DNA of 64,000 nt from assembly GCA_016702335.1 (NCBI GenBank), contig JADJEF010000018.1, positions 372,001-436,000 of the forward strand, written 5' to 3'. Both the position numbers and the translations under genes were made by a program. Below are positions 52,151 to 60,447 of this stretch, piece by piece. This stretch comes from Rhodocyclaceae bacterium (GTDB lineage Bacteria > Pseudomonadota > Gammaproteobacteria > Burkholderiales > Rhodocyclaceae). The notes below the pieces were generated by a model. That model saw nothing but the letters and a program-made list of their open reading frames with translations. It was not told where the DNA came from and made no database searches. How positions within the stretch are numbered: position 1 is the first letter of the stretch; the number at the start of each line of letters is the position of its first letter.

Positions 52151-52731
52151 CTTACTGGGAGTGCGGTGTCGATGAGGCAGGGCGAGGCCCTCTAGCCGGT
52201 CCGGTCTGCGCGGCAGCAGTAATCCTTAATCCCGGCCGACCTGTAGAGGGATTGGCCGACTCAAAAAAATTATCCAGTTTGCGCCGTGCACAGTTGTCCG
52301 TGAGTATTCGGGAATGCGCTGTAGCCTATTCGGTGGCTTGGGCGTCAGTGGAGGAGATTGACCGCCTGAATATTTTGCAGGCGACTCTGCTGGCAATGCG
52401 CCGCGCCGTCGAAGGCTTGGTAGTCGTGCCGCACCTGGCCTTGGTCGATGGCAATCGAGTTCCCGAGTTGATGATCCCCGCGCGTGCGATCATCAAGGGT
52501 GATGTCACTGTCCCAGCGATCTCAGCCGCATCGATTCTTGCAAAAACTGCCAGAGATAAGGTGATGTGTGATTTGCACGTGCTTTATCCAGATTTTGGCT
52601 TTGCCCAACACATGGGCTACGGTACTTCTGCGCATCTCCATGTGCTACTGGAGAAAGGCCCGACTCCTGCTCATCGTCTGAGCTTTTCCCCGGTACGTAA
52701 TGCCGTCATGATCAAGAGAAGCTCACCTTGA
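52147..52731 (+). CDS. rnhB: ribonuclease HII
   Basis: Cuts RNA in RNA-DNA hybrids, including single ribonucleotides. It has 194 residues. The catalytic Asp-Glu is in CGVDEAGRGPLAGPVCAAAV and another Asp in LALVDGNRVPEL; the C-terminal SAASILAKTARDKVM is the usual motif. It overlaps lpxB and the rRNA methyltransferase gene by four bases each. Confidence 0.96.
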   Translation: MTYWECGVDEAGRGPLAGPVCAAAVILNPGRPVEGLADSKKLSSLRRAQLSVSIRECAVAYSVAWASVEEIDRLNILQATLLAMRRAVEGLVVVPHLALVDGNRVPELMIPARAIIKGDVTVPAISAASILAKTARDKVMCDLHVLYPDFGFAQHMGYGTSAHLHVLLEKGPTPAHRLSFSPVRNAVMIKRSSP

Positions 52732-53525
52732 GTACCGTGTCCGCGAAACACATATCGTCGCGAGACAACCCATTTTTCAAGGAGCTCAAACGACTGGTGG
52801 GCAATACTTCCGCAGCCCGCCGGGAAGGAGTGGCTTTACTCGCCGGGCCACATCTGGTTTCGTCGTGCCTTGATTCAGGAGTTCCCATTCGCACACTCCT
52901 TGTTGCGGGGTTTTCCGCGGGAACTCCCGAAGTATCAGCGCTGTTGAGGCGGGCCGAGTCCGTGGTTCCGGTTACGATATCAGACGCGCTCTATCGGGAA
53001 CTCACCAATCTTGTAGCCCCCGTAGGTATCGCTGCCTTAATTGACATTCCGCGTGGTGGCTCACGTATCGGAACTCGTGGCGGGGATGTGCTTGCGCTCG
53101 ATGGCGTCCAAGATGCAGGTAACGTCGGAACATTGCTTAGAACTGCGGCAGCAGCAGGGGTTCGTGAGGTAGTACTTGGACACGGGTGTGCCAGCGCTTG
53201 GAGCATTAAGGTGTTGCGGGCGGCCCAAGGGGCTCATTTCTCCCTGCAAATTGAGGAGGCGGTTTGCTTGCCGGAGTGGCTGCAAGCGCAAGGTCTCCCG
53301 GTAATTGGTGCCGATGCATCTGCACCAACGGCATTATTCGACGCTGATTTGCGGAATCCGCACATCTGGGTCTTCGGTAACGAGGGAAAGGGTTTGTCGC
53401 TAGAAGTGCGTGAGGTGCTTTCGACGACCATTGCTGTCCCATTAGCAGATGGGGTTGAGTCGTTGAATGTTGGGGCCGCTGCAGCGATTTGCTTGTTTGA
53501 GGCATTTCGCCAGAGGCGAATTTAG
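52728..53525 (+). CDS. SpoU/TrmH-family RNA methyltransferase
   Basis: 265 residues from a TTG overlapping the rnhB stop. An N-terminal substrate-binding domain (about 1-95) precedes the SPOUT methyltransferase knot: LALDGVQDAGNVGTLLRTAA, WVFGNEGKGLS and VPLADGVESLNVGAAAAICL, the three SpoU motifs. It probably makes 2'-O-methyl nucleotides in rRNA. The exact target cannot be told from the sequence. Its stop overlaps the convergent acyltransferase by four bases. Confidence 0.92.
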   Translation: MSTVSAKHISSRDNPFFKELKRLVGNTSAARREGVALLAGPHLVSSCLDSGVPIRTLLVAGFSAGTPEVSALLRRAESVVPVTISDALYRELTNLVAPVGIAALIDIPRGGSRIGTRGGDVLALDGVQDAGNVGTLLRTAAAAGVREVVLGHGCASAWSIKVLRAAQGAHFSLQIEEAVCLPEWLQAQGLPVIGADASAPTALFDADLRNPHIWVFGNEGKGLSLEVREVLSTTIAVPLADGVESLNVGAAAAICLFEAFRQRRI

Positions 53526-54286
53526 CGGTCCTCTTTGTTTTCGTGGCTCTCGGCTAGGCTGTGCGCTATTACCCGATGTGCGTGACTTGATAGGTGACGA
53601 CGATCGCCGTGAGGGGCGCTCAGGGTCTCAGTCCAGCGAATGCGAACCTGCAAACCGCCTGAGGTGACGATTTGCCAAAGACAAGCGAGGAGAGTCTTAT
53701 CGCCTACATAGGCCGCGCGCTCCGATGGCTGTCCGTCTCGGTCGAGGTAGCTTAAGCTGACACAGACCACATCCGCCTTTGCATCAATAGCAGATTGTAA
53801 AAGTGCCGCATGAAACGGCAAAACTGCTTTGCCATTTGATGTCGTACCTTCAGGAAAAATCGCGACGATGTGACCATCAAGCAACCGCTCTACCATTTGC
53901 TCTTGTACTCGATGGGCGGCACGCCGACTGCCACGTTCAATGAACAACGTGCCCGCCTTGGCGGCCATCCATCCCAAAATTGGCCATGAGGTGACGTCGC
54001 TTTTGGAGACAAAGGTTGCTGGGATTACCGAGCTGATCGCAAAAATGTCGACGAAAGAGATGTGATTCGCCACAACAAGTGCACCACCGGAGTAAGTTTT
54101 CGGTACGTTCCCGCTTTTCCTCAGTTTGACTCCGAGTAACGACATCATTGCCGATGACCACCACAACTTCAAGCGGTTCTGCTGATCTGTATTGGTCCAG
54201 AAAAAGCAACCGCCCACCATCAATGCGCCGGCAAAGATGTGCGCTGCCGCAAAAAACAGACGCGAAATGCCAATCAATTTTTCCAT
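53522..54286 (-). CDS. 1-acyl-glycerol-3-phosphate acyltransferase-like (PlsC family)
   Basis: 254 residues from ATG 54286; the frame extends to 54352. A membrane helix lies near the N-terminus (LFFAAAHIFAGALMVGGCFF). The acyltransferase motifs are NHISFVDIFAI (NHx4D form) and FPEGTTS, with VVCVSLSYLDRDGQ further on. This points to a lysophospholipid or ornithine-lipid acyltransferase. It is the only minus-strand gene of the region from rpsB to nuoI. Confidence 0.88.
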   Translation of the reverse strand: MEKLIGISRLFFAAAHIFAGALMVGGCFFWTNTDQQNRLKLWWSSAMMSLLGVKLRKSGNVPKTYSGGALVVANHISFVDIFAISSVIPATFVSKSDVTSWPILGWMAAKAGTLFIERGSRRAAHRVQEQMVERLLDGHIVAIFPEGTTSNGKAVLPFHAALLQSAIDAKADVVCVSLSYLDRDGQPSERAAYVGDKTLLACLWQIVTSGGLQVRIRWTETLSAPHGDRRHLSSHAHRVIAHSLAESHENKEDR

Positions 54287-54423
54287 AAAGACGGGGTTCG
54301 TAAGGGTTGTCCAACTTTGATGAATGAGCGTTGGATGATGCCAGATTGTCAATCATCAAAGAGCGGTTGGATGTCTATGGCTATAATCCAAGCTTGGGGC
54401 AAATTTAAAAAGGCGGTGGCATA

Positions 54424-55173
54424 GTGCGCAGAAAATTAATTGCCGGCAACTGGAAAATGAATGCGAGCAAAGTGCAATGCGAAGCGTTGATCAGCGCACT
54501 TTTGCAGAATATTCCGCATTCTGGCGGGGCCGATATGGCTGTTTGTGTGCCCTATCCGTATTTGGCTCAAGTCGAGAGCGCATTGAGGGACGCGACCATT
54601 CGCTTAGGTGCCCAGGACGTCTCGGAGCACGACAAGGGGGCGTACACAGGAGAAGTCAGTGGTGCCATGCTGGCTGATTTTTCTTGCAAGTACGTGATTG
54701 TTGGTCATAGTGAGCGGCGCAGCTATTACGGTGATAGCGACGAAGTGGTGGCGTTGAAGTTTCTAGCGGCAAAGAGAGCCGGTTTAATCCCAATTCTTTG
54801 CCTCGGTGAGACCTTAGAAGAGCGTGAGCGCGGTGTGACGCGCGATATCCTAAAAAGGCAATTGGATGCGGTTTTCGACCGTGTCTCGATAGCCGAGTTC
54901 GCGGGCGCTGTCGTTGCGTACGAGCCGGTCTGGGCGATTGGCACCGGAAAAACGGCGACGCCTGAGCAGGCACAGGATGCACATGCGTTCATACGCGATC
55001 AACTAAGGCTGAAAAGCGCTACTGTTGCTGCCGAGACACAGATCCTTTATGGCGGCAGCATGAAGGCATCAAATGCTCGTGAATTGCTTGTACAGCCGGA
55101 CATTGACGGTGGCTTGATCGGCGGCGCTTCACTGATCGCCGACGACTTTATTGCCATCGCAACTGCGGCATAA
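54424..55173 (+). CDS. tpiA: triosephosphate isomerase
   Basis: Interconverts dihydroxyacetone phosphate and glyceraldehyde-3-phosphate. It has 249 residues from a GTG at 54424. Motifs: LIAGNWKMN (catalytic Lys), IVGHSERRSYYGDSDE (catalytic His), AYEPVWAIGTGKTATPEQAQ (catalytic Glu) and the phosphate loop LYGGSMKASNA. A TATAAT at about 54381 may be its -10 box, but no -35 is clear. Confidence 0.97.
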   Translation: MRRKLIAGNWKMNASKVQCEALISALLQNIPHSGGADMAVCVPYPYLAQVESALRDATIRLGAQDVSEHDKGAYTGEVSGAMLADFSCKYVIVGHSERRSYYGDSDEVVALKFLAAKRAGLIPILCLGETLEERERGVTRDILKRQLDAVFDRVSIAEFAGAVVAYEPVWAIGTGKTATPEQAQDAHAFIRDQLRLKSATVAAETQILYGGSMKASNARELLVQPDIDGGLIGGASLIADDFIAIATAA

Positions 55174-55195
55174 TTTTCTATTGGAGTAGATCAAG

Positions 55196-55549
55196 ATGGG
55201 TGCTGTATCCACTGTAGTTTTGTCGGTTCATATTCTTGTTGGTGTATCTGTTATCGTGTTGGTGCTGCTGCAGCATGGCAAGGGTGCGGATATGGGCGCT
55301 GCTTTTGGCGGCGGATCTTCGGGTAGTTTGTTCGGAGCGTCAGGTTCTGCAAACTTTCTTTCGCGCACAACAGCATTTCTGGCCGCAGTTTTTTTCTGTA
55401 CAAGTCTGGCATTGGCCTATCTCGGCTCAGCTCAAAGAAAGCCATCAGGAAGTGTGATGGATAACGTTCCGGTGTCGTCCCAGTCATCGCCGGCTCCGAT
55501 AGGGAATAATCTTCCTGCCGATTCCCGAGCGAAAGATATCCCGCAATAA
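55196..55549 (+). CDS. secG: protein-export membrane protein SecG
   Basis: Small partner of SecYE. It has 117 residues with two helices (VVLSVHILVGVSVIVLVLLQ and FLAAVFFCTSLALAYLG) around the SecG loop HGKGADMGAAFGGGSSGSLF, ending in a polar tail. It follows tpiA after 22 bases, the usual tpiA-secG pair. A short gap of 88 bases leads to the tRNA gene. Confidence 0.94.
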   Translation: MGAVSTVVLSVHILVGVSVIVLVLLQHGKGADMGAAFGGGSSGSLFGASGSANFLSRTTAFLAAVFFCTSLALAYLGSAQRKPSGSVMDNVPVSSQSSPAPIGNNLPADSRAKDIPQ

Positions 55550-55637
55550 GCAGCGGGAATAGTGGTCTAGTTTTTTCTGTGAGATCGTGACAGGCTGTAA
55601 TAGCTGTATATAATCTTTTGCGTACTGATGCTGCAGA

Positions 55638-55722
55638 GCCGACGTGGTGAAATTGGTAGACACGCTATCTTGAGGGGGTAGTGGCGAAAGTCGTGTGAGT
55701 TCGAGTCTCACCGTCGGCACCA
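55638..55722 (+). tRNA. tRNA-Leu (anticodon GAG)
   Basis: An 85-base gene including the encoded CCA. The acceptor stem GCCGACG pairs with CGTCGGC, the D arm contains GGTAGACAC, the anticodon loop TTGAGGG gives GAG, the variable arm is long (class II), and the T arm contains GTTCGAGTC. It lies between secG and nuoA, a conserved betaproteobacterial position. The 127 bases between it and nuoA show no clear promoter. Confidence 0.95.
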
Positions 55723-55849
55723 GTTAAATCTGGTGGAGGTCGCCTCAGTTACGCAAAGGGAAAAGCAGTCGTGGCAGGTAGAGAATGCAGGGGCGAGCCG
55801 ATAGGTTCGTCTGGGGAATGAAAACAACCAGTGGCTTGATCCACCCAAG

Positions 55850-56224
55850 ATGCTAGAAAATTACTTTCCGATTTTGCTGTTTATTCTGGTTGGGCTCGGC
55901 TTCGGTTGTGCTCCAATTTTGCTTGGTCGGATCGTTGCGCCGCACAAGCCCGACAGTGAGAAGTTGTCGCCCTTTGAGTGCGGCTTTGAGCCGTTCGAAG
56001 ATGCGCGAATGAAGTTTGATGTGCGCTACTATCTCATAGCGATCATCTTCATTATTTTTGACTTGGAAATCGCATTCCTGTTCCCTTGGGCGTCGATTTT
56101 TCAAGAGATCGTGAATACCCCGGCTGTCAAGCTGTTCGGCTTTATAGAGATGTTTGTCTTCATCGGCATTTTGGTGCTTGGCTACATTTATGCTTGGGCC
56201 AAGGGTGCGTTGGACTGGGAATAG
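55850..56224 (+). CDS. nuoA: NADH-quinone oxidoreductase subunit A
   Basis: Membrane subunit of complex I. It has 124 residues with three helices (FPILLFILVGLGFGCAPILL, YYLIAIIFIIFDLEIAFLFP, then IEMFVFIGILVLGYIYAWA). KLSPFECGFEPFEDARMKFD is the conserved loop whose Cys sits near the quinone channel. First gene of the nuo run. Confidence 0.96.
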   Translation: MLENYFPILLFILVGLGFGCAPILLGRIVAPHKPDSEKLSPFECGFEPFEDARMKFDVRYYLIAIIFIIFDLEIAFLFPWASIFQEIVNTPAVKLFGFIEMFVFIGILVLGYIYAWAKGALDWE

Positions 56225-56236
56225 GGAGAGTCAGTC

Positions 56237-56713
56237 GTGAGCATCGAAGGCATCATGCAGGAGGGGTTTGTAACCACCTCGCTTGACAAACTTATCAACT
56301 GGACGAGAACCGGGTCAATGTGGCCGATGACGTTCGGCCTTGCCTGCTGTGCGATGGAGATGATTCACTCCGGTTGTGCGCGTTACGATTTGGACCGATT
56401 TGGCATTGTTTTTCGGCCGAGTCCCCGTCAATCGGATGTGATGATCGTGGCTGGCACACTAACAAACAAGATGGCGCCGGCCTTGCGCAAGGTTTATGAC
56501 CAGATGCCAGAGCCGCGGTGGGTTGTTTCAATGGGATCGTGTGCCAATGGCGGGGGCTACTACCACTACTCATATTCGGTAGTGCGCGGTTGTGATCGGA
56601 TTGTGCCTGTTGATGTTTATGTGCCAGGGTGTCCCCCGACCGCAGAAGCGCTGCTGTATGGCCTGATCCAGCTGCAGAACAAGATCAAGCGTACCTACAC
56701 AATCGCACGTTAG
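56237..56713 (+). CDS. nuoB: NADH-quinone oxidoreductase subunit B
   Basis: Holds the terminal iron-sulfur cluster N2 that passes electrons to quinone. It has 158 residues from GTG 56237. The four cluster Cys are in LACCAMEM, GSCANGGGYYHYSYSVV and VPGCPPTAEALLYG. Spaced 12 bases from nuoA. Confidence 0.97.
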   Translation: MSIEGIMQEGFVTTSLDKLINWTRTGSMWPMTFGLACCAMEMIHSGCARYDLDRFGIVFRPSPRQSDVMIVAGTLTNKMAPALRKVYDQMPEPRWVVSMGSCANGGGYYHYSYSVVRGCDRIVPVDVYVPGCPPTAEALLYGLIQLQNKIKRTYTIAR

Positions 56714-56732
56714 TCGAACTAGCCGAATACAA

Positions 56733-57335
56733 ATGAGTACAAAGCACGAACAGCTCTGTCAGCAACTCGCCGACGTTTTTGGCGATAAGGTGGTGAATCC
56801 CTTTGTTGATAATAATGAGGTGAAAGTCGATGTAGCCGCTGCTGACTATCTTTCGATAATGTCCCAGCTTCGCGATCGGCATGAGTTTTCGTTTGAACAA
56901 ATGATGGACTTGTCGGGTATTGACTACTCTGCGTATCACGAGTGGTCTGGCAAGCGGTTTGCGGCAGCGGTGCATTTGTTGTCGATCAAGCACAACCGCC
57001 GTTTGAGGGTTCGTGTGTTTGCTGAGGATGAAGAGTTTCCGGTCTTGGCCTCCATTACGCAACTTTGGAATTGTGCGAACTGGTACGAACGCGAGGCGTT
57101 CGACCTGTTTGGTATGCACTTCGATGGTCATGATGACCTGCGCCGCATATTGACCGACTATGGTTTCGTCGGGCATCCGTTTCGCAAGGATTTTCCGGTG
57201 TCCGGTTATGTTGAAATGCGCTATGACGCGGAACAAAAGCGAGTTGTGTATCAACCGGTGACCATTGAGCCACGCGAAGTAACGCCTCGTATCGTGCGCG
57301 AAGATCAGTACGGGAAGGCAGGCGGCCGTGGCTGA
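56733..57335 (+). CDS. nuoC: NADH-quinone oxidoreductase subunit C
   Basis: 30-kDa type subunit of the peripheral arm, 200 residues, not fused to nuoD. The signature is NWYEREAFDLFGMHFDGHDD and LRRILTDYGFVGHPFRKDFP. It overlaps nuoD by eight bases. Confidence 0.96.
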   Translation: MSTKHEQLCQQLADVFGDKVVNPFVDNNEVKVDVAAADYLSIMSQLRDRHEFSFEQMMDLSGIDYSAYHEWSGKRFAAAVHLLSIKHNRRLRVRVFAEDEEFPVLASITQLWNCANWYEREAFDLFGMHFDGHDDLRRILTDYGFVGHPFRKDFPVSGYVEMRYDAEQKRVVYQPVTIEPREVTPRIVREDQYGKAGGRG

Positions 57336-58581
57336 GATTAAGAACTACACCATAAATTTTGGCCCGCAGCACCCGGCGGCGCATGGCGTGCTGCGCCTTG
57401 TGCTTGAACTCGACGGAGAGGTGGTTGTTCGTGCCGATCCGCACATCGGCTTGCTTCACCGGGGAACAGAGAAGCTAGCAGAGACTCGCACGTGGGTTCA
57501 AACCGTTCCATATCTGGATCGGTTGGATTACGTTTCAATGATGTGCAACGAGCATGCCTACTGCATGGCCGTGGAGAAACTGCTTGGCATTGAGGTGCCG
57601 TTGCGAGCGCAATACATTCGCGTGATGATGGACGAGGTGATGCGCGTTGGCAATCACTTGCTCAATGTGGGAACTCATGCGCTCGATGTGGGTGCAATGA
57701 CCATGGTTCTTTACACGTTCCGTGAGCGCGAAGATTTGATGGATGTCTCCGAGGCGGTGACCGGTGGGCGTTTGCACTCCAACTACTATCGGCCGGGTGG
57801 TGTGTATCGCGATCTGCCAGACCGTATGCCGAAGTATGTCGAAAACAAGTTCAAGAACGCCGACGATGTCAGGGAGTTGAATAAAGCACGGGAAGGCTCC
57901 TTGCTTGATTTCCTGGATGACTTTACGCAGCGGTTCCCTGCGTATGTCGATGACTACGAAACACTTCTTACCGACAACCGGGTCTGGAAGCAGCGAACGG
58001 TAGGGGTGGGTGTTGTCAGTCCGGAGCGCGCTCTTCAACTTGGTTGTACTGGACCCATGCTGCGTGGATCGGGCATTGAGTGGGATCTTCGCAAAAAGCA
58101 GCCTTACGAAGTCTATGACCGGATGGACTTTGATGTGCCCGTAGGAGTCAATGGTGACTGTTACGATCGCTACCTCGTCCGTATCGAGGAGATGCGTCAG
58201 TCGAATCGCATCATCCGCCAATGTATTGAATGGCTGCGCAAGAACCCCGGTCCGGTGATTACTGAGAATCACAAGGTTGCGCCGCCATCGCGCGCTGCGA
58301 TGAAGTCCAACATGGAAGAATTGATCCACCACTTCAAACTGTTTACCGAGGGCATGCACGTTCCGGCAGGTGAGGTTTATGCCGGTATTGAGCATCCAAA
58401 GGGCGAGTTTGGGGTGTGGGCCGTATCAGATGGTGCCAACAAGCCGTATCGCCTCAAATTCCGTTCGCCCGGGTTTGCTCATTTGGCAGCAATGAATGAG
58501 ATGGCGACGGGGCACATGATTGCTGACGTGACGGCGATCATCGGTACCATTGACCTGGTGTTGGGTGATACTGATCGCTAA
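57328..58581 (+). CDS. nuoD: NADH-quinone oxidoreductase subunit D
   Basis: 49-kDa type subunit forming part of the quinone pocket. It has 417 residues from GTG 57328. Motifs: NFGPQHPAAHGVLRLVLELD, HIGLLHRGTEKLAE, RLDYVSMMCNEHAYCMAVEK, FREREDLMDVSEAVTGGRLH and GVWAVSDGANKPYRLKFRSP. It ends GTIDLVLGDTDR, as usual. Confidence 0.97.
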   Translation: MAEIKNYTINFGPQHPAAHGVLRLVLELDGEVVVRADPHIGLLHRGTEKLAETRTWVQTVPYLDRLDYVSMMCNEHAYCMAVEKLLGIEVPLRAQYIRVMMDEVMRVGNHLLNVGTHALDVGAMTMVLYTFREREDLMDVSEAVTGGRLHSNYYRPGGVYRDLPDRMPKYVENKFKNADDVRELNKAREGSLLDFLDDFTQRFPAYVDDYETLLTDNRVWKQRTVGVGVVSPERALQLGCTGPMLRGSGIEWDLRKKQPYEVYDRMDFDVPVGVNGDCYDRYLVRIEEMRQSNRIIRQCIEWLRKNPGPVITENHKVAPPSRAAMKSNMEELIHHFKLFTEGMHVPAGEVYAGIEHPKGEFGVWAVSDGANKPYRLKFRSPGFAHLAAMNEMATGHMIADVTAIIGTIDLVLGDTDR

Positions 58582-58618
58582 CCGCTTATCAAGCCGCGCA
58601 GAAAGATTTTCGACCCTC

Positions 58619-59110
58619 ATGCTTAGTTCGGACTCACTGAAGAAAATAGATCGCGAAGTGGCAAAGTACCCGTCTGACCAGAAGCAGTCGGCGGTTATGG
58701 CTGCCCTTGCCATTGCGCAAGATGAAAAAGGCTGGTTGGCCAAGGAGACCATTGAGTTTGTCGCCAACTATCTAGAGATGGCGCCTATGGCAGCGTACGA
58801 GGTTGCAAGCTTCTACAACATGTATGACCTTGCTCCGGTGGGCCGGTTCAAGCTCACGGTGTGCACCAATCTCCCCTGCGCCTTGTCGGGTGGTGTTCAT
58901 GCCGCTGACTATCTCAAGGAGAAGTTGGGTATTGACTTCAATGAGACAACCTCTGACGGAAAGTTCACGTTGAAAGAGGGTGAGTGTCTTGGGGCCTGCG
59001 GTGATTCGCCCGTCATGCTCCTTAACAACAAGCGGATGTGCAGCTTCATGTTGCCTGATGAAATCGACAAGCTTTTAGCTGAGTGCGAGCGCACGGCGGC
59101 TGGACACTGA
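58619..59110 (+). CDS. nuoE: NADH-quinone oxidoreductase subunit E
   Basis: 24-kDa type subunit with the 2Fe-2S cluster N1a. It has 163 residues from ATG 58619; the frame begins earlier, inside nuoD, but this Met gives the normal length. Cluster Cys: VCTNLPCALSGG and EGECLGACGDSPVMLLNN. Two bases separate it from the nuoF ATG. Confidence 0.94.
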   Translation: MLSSDSLKKIDREVAKYPSDQKQSAVMAALAIAQDEKGWLAKETIEFVANYLEMAPMAAYEVASFYNMYDLAPVGRFKLTVCTNLPCALSGGVHAADYLKEKLGIDFNETTSDGKFTLKEGECLGACGDSPVMLLNNKRMCSFMLPDEIDKLLAECERTAAGH

Positions 59111-59112
59111 CC

Positions 59113-60447
59113 ATGGCCCTGATTTCTACACTGAAGCCTTTGTTGACCACCGGTTGGTCGGGGGGCGATTCCGGCTGGGGCATAAAGCAGTATGAGGCTC
59201 GCGGTGGCTATGTTCAGCTGCGACGAATCCTTAATGAAAAGATGTCGCAGGATGATCTCATCAACGAGATCAAGAAATCTGTCCTGCGAGGCCGCGGTGG
59301 AGCTGGCTTTCCTACTGGGCTGAAGTGGAGTTTCATGCCGCGGGCCTTTCCCGGTGACAAATACGTTGTCTGCAACTCCGACGAGGGTGAACCGGGGACG
59401 TTTAAAGATCGTGATCTGATGCGCTACGATCCGCATTCCGTGATTGAGGGGATGATCATTGCCGGATACGCAATGGGGGCACGTCGCGGCTACAACTATA
59501 TCCACGGCGAAATTTTCGAGATTTACCAGCGTTTTGAAGAGGCGCTGGAAGAGGCGCGCGCGGCTGGTTTGTTGGGCGAAAACATCCTGGGCAGTGGCTT
59601 CAGCTTCGACTTATTTGCGCACCATGGTTACGGTGCCTACATTTGTGGCGAGGAAACCGGCCTTTTGGAGTCGATTGAGGGGAAAAAAGGGCAGCCGCGT
59701 TTCAAGCCACCATTCCCGGCGAGCTTTGGTTTGTACGGCAAGCCCACTACCATCAATAACACTGAAACCTTCGCCTCGATTCCTTTTATTTTGGGAGTGG
59801 GGGGCGAGAATTACCTGAATCTTGGCAAGCCCAATAACGGCGGCACCAAGCTGTTCTCGGTATCCGGGCATGTCAATAGGCCGGGTAACTATGAGGTGCC
59901 GATGGGCACTCCGTTCCAGACCTTGCTTGAGATGGCGGGTGGTGTGCGTGGTGGACGTGCCCTTAAAGCGGTAATTCCCGGCGGTTCCTCTGCCCCCGTG
60001 CTTCCTGCCAACGTGATCATGGACTGCACGATGGATTACGACTCGATATCCAAGGCAGGTTCCATGCTAGGTTCGGGAGCGGTGATCGTCATGGATGAAA
60101 CCGTCTGTATGGTCAAGGCCTTGGAGCGTCTGGCGTATTTCTATTTTGAAGAGTCCTGCGGTCAATGCACCCCATGCCGTGAGGGCACCGGTTGGCTGTA
60201 TCGTGTCGTTCATCGCATTGAGCATGGCGATGGTCGCCCCGAGGATCTTGATCAGCTGAATCGAGTCACCGAAAACATCATGGGGCGGACGATTTGCGCA
60301 TTGGGAGATGCCGCCGCTTTTCCGGTCCGTAGTTTTATCAAGCACTTCCAGAGTGAGTTTGAGTACCACATCGAGCACAAGAAGTGTTTGGTGGATCCCG
60401 CTGTTCAGCGTGCTGGCAGTGGATTTTTCAAAGTGGGAGCGGCGTAA
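59113..60447 (+). CDS. nuoF: NADH-quinone oxidoreductase subunit F
   Basis: NADH-oxidising subunit with FMN and 4Fe-4S cluster N3. It has 444 residues from ATG 59113. The FMN/NADH loop is RGRGGAGFPTGLKWSF, and CNSDEGEPGTFKDR and GAYICGEETGLLESIEG follow. The cluster Cys are in SCGQCTPCREGTGWL and in TICALGDAAA. Its stop shares a base with the nuoG start. Confidence 0.97.
   Translation: MALISTLKPLLTTGWSGGDSGWGIKQYEARGGYVQLRRILNEKMSQDDLINEIKKSVLRGRGGAGFPTGLKWSFMPRAFPGDKYVVCNSDEGEPGTFKDRDLMRYDPHSVIEGMIIAGYAMGARRGYNYIHGEIFEIYQRFEEALEEARAAGLLGENILGSGFSFDLFAHHGYGAYICGEETGLLESIEGKKGQPRFKPPFPASFGLYGKPTTINNTETFASIPFILGVGGENYLNLGKPNNGGTKLFSVSGHVNRPGNYEVPMGTPFQTLLEMAGGVRGGRALKAVIPGGSSAPVLPANVIMDCTMDYDSISKAGSMLGSGAVIVMDETVCMVKALERLAYFYFEESCGQCTPCREGTGWLYRVVHRIEHGDGRPEDLDQLNRVTENIMGRTICALGDAAAFPVRSFIKHFQSEFEYHIEHKKCLVDPAVQRAGSGFFKVGAA

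Noticed and set aside
54379..54386. TATAAT upstream of tpiA as a firm promoter
   Set aside because: No -35 box at a suitable spacing and no extended -10; left as a possibility in the gene note only.
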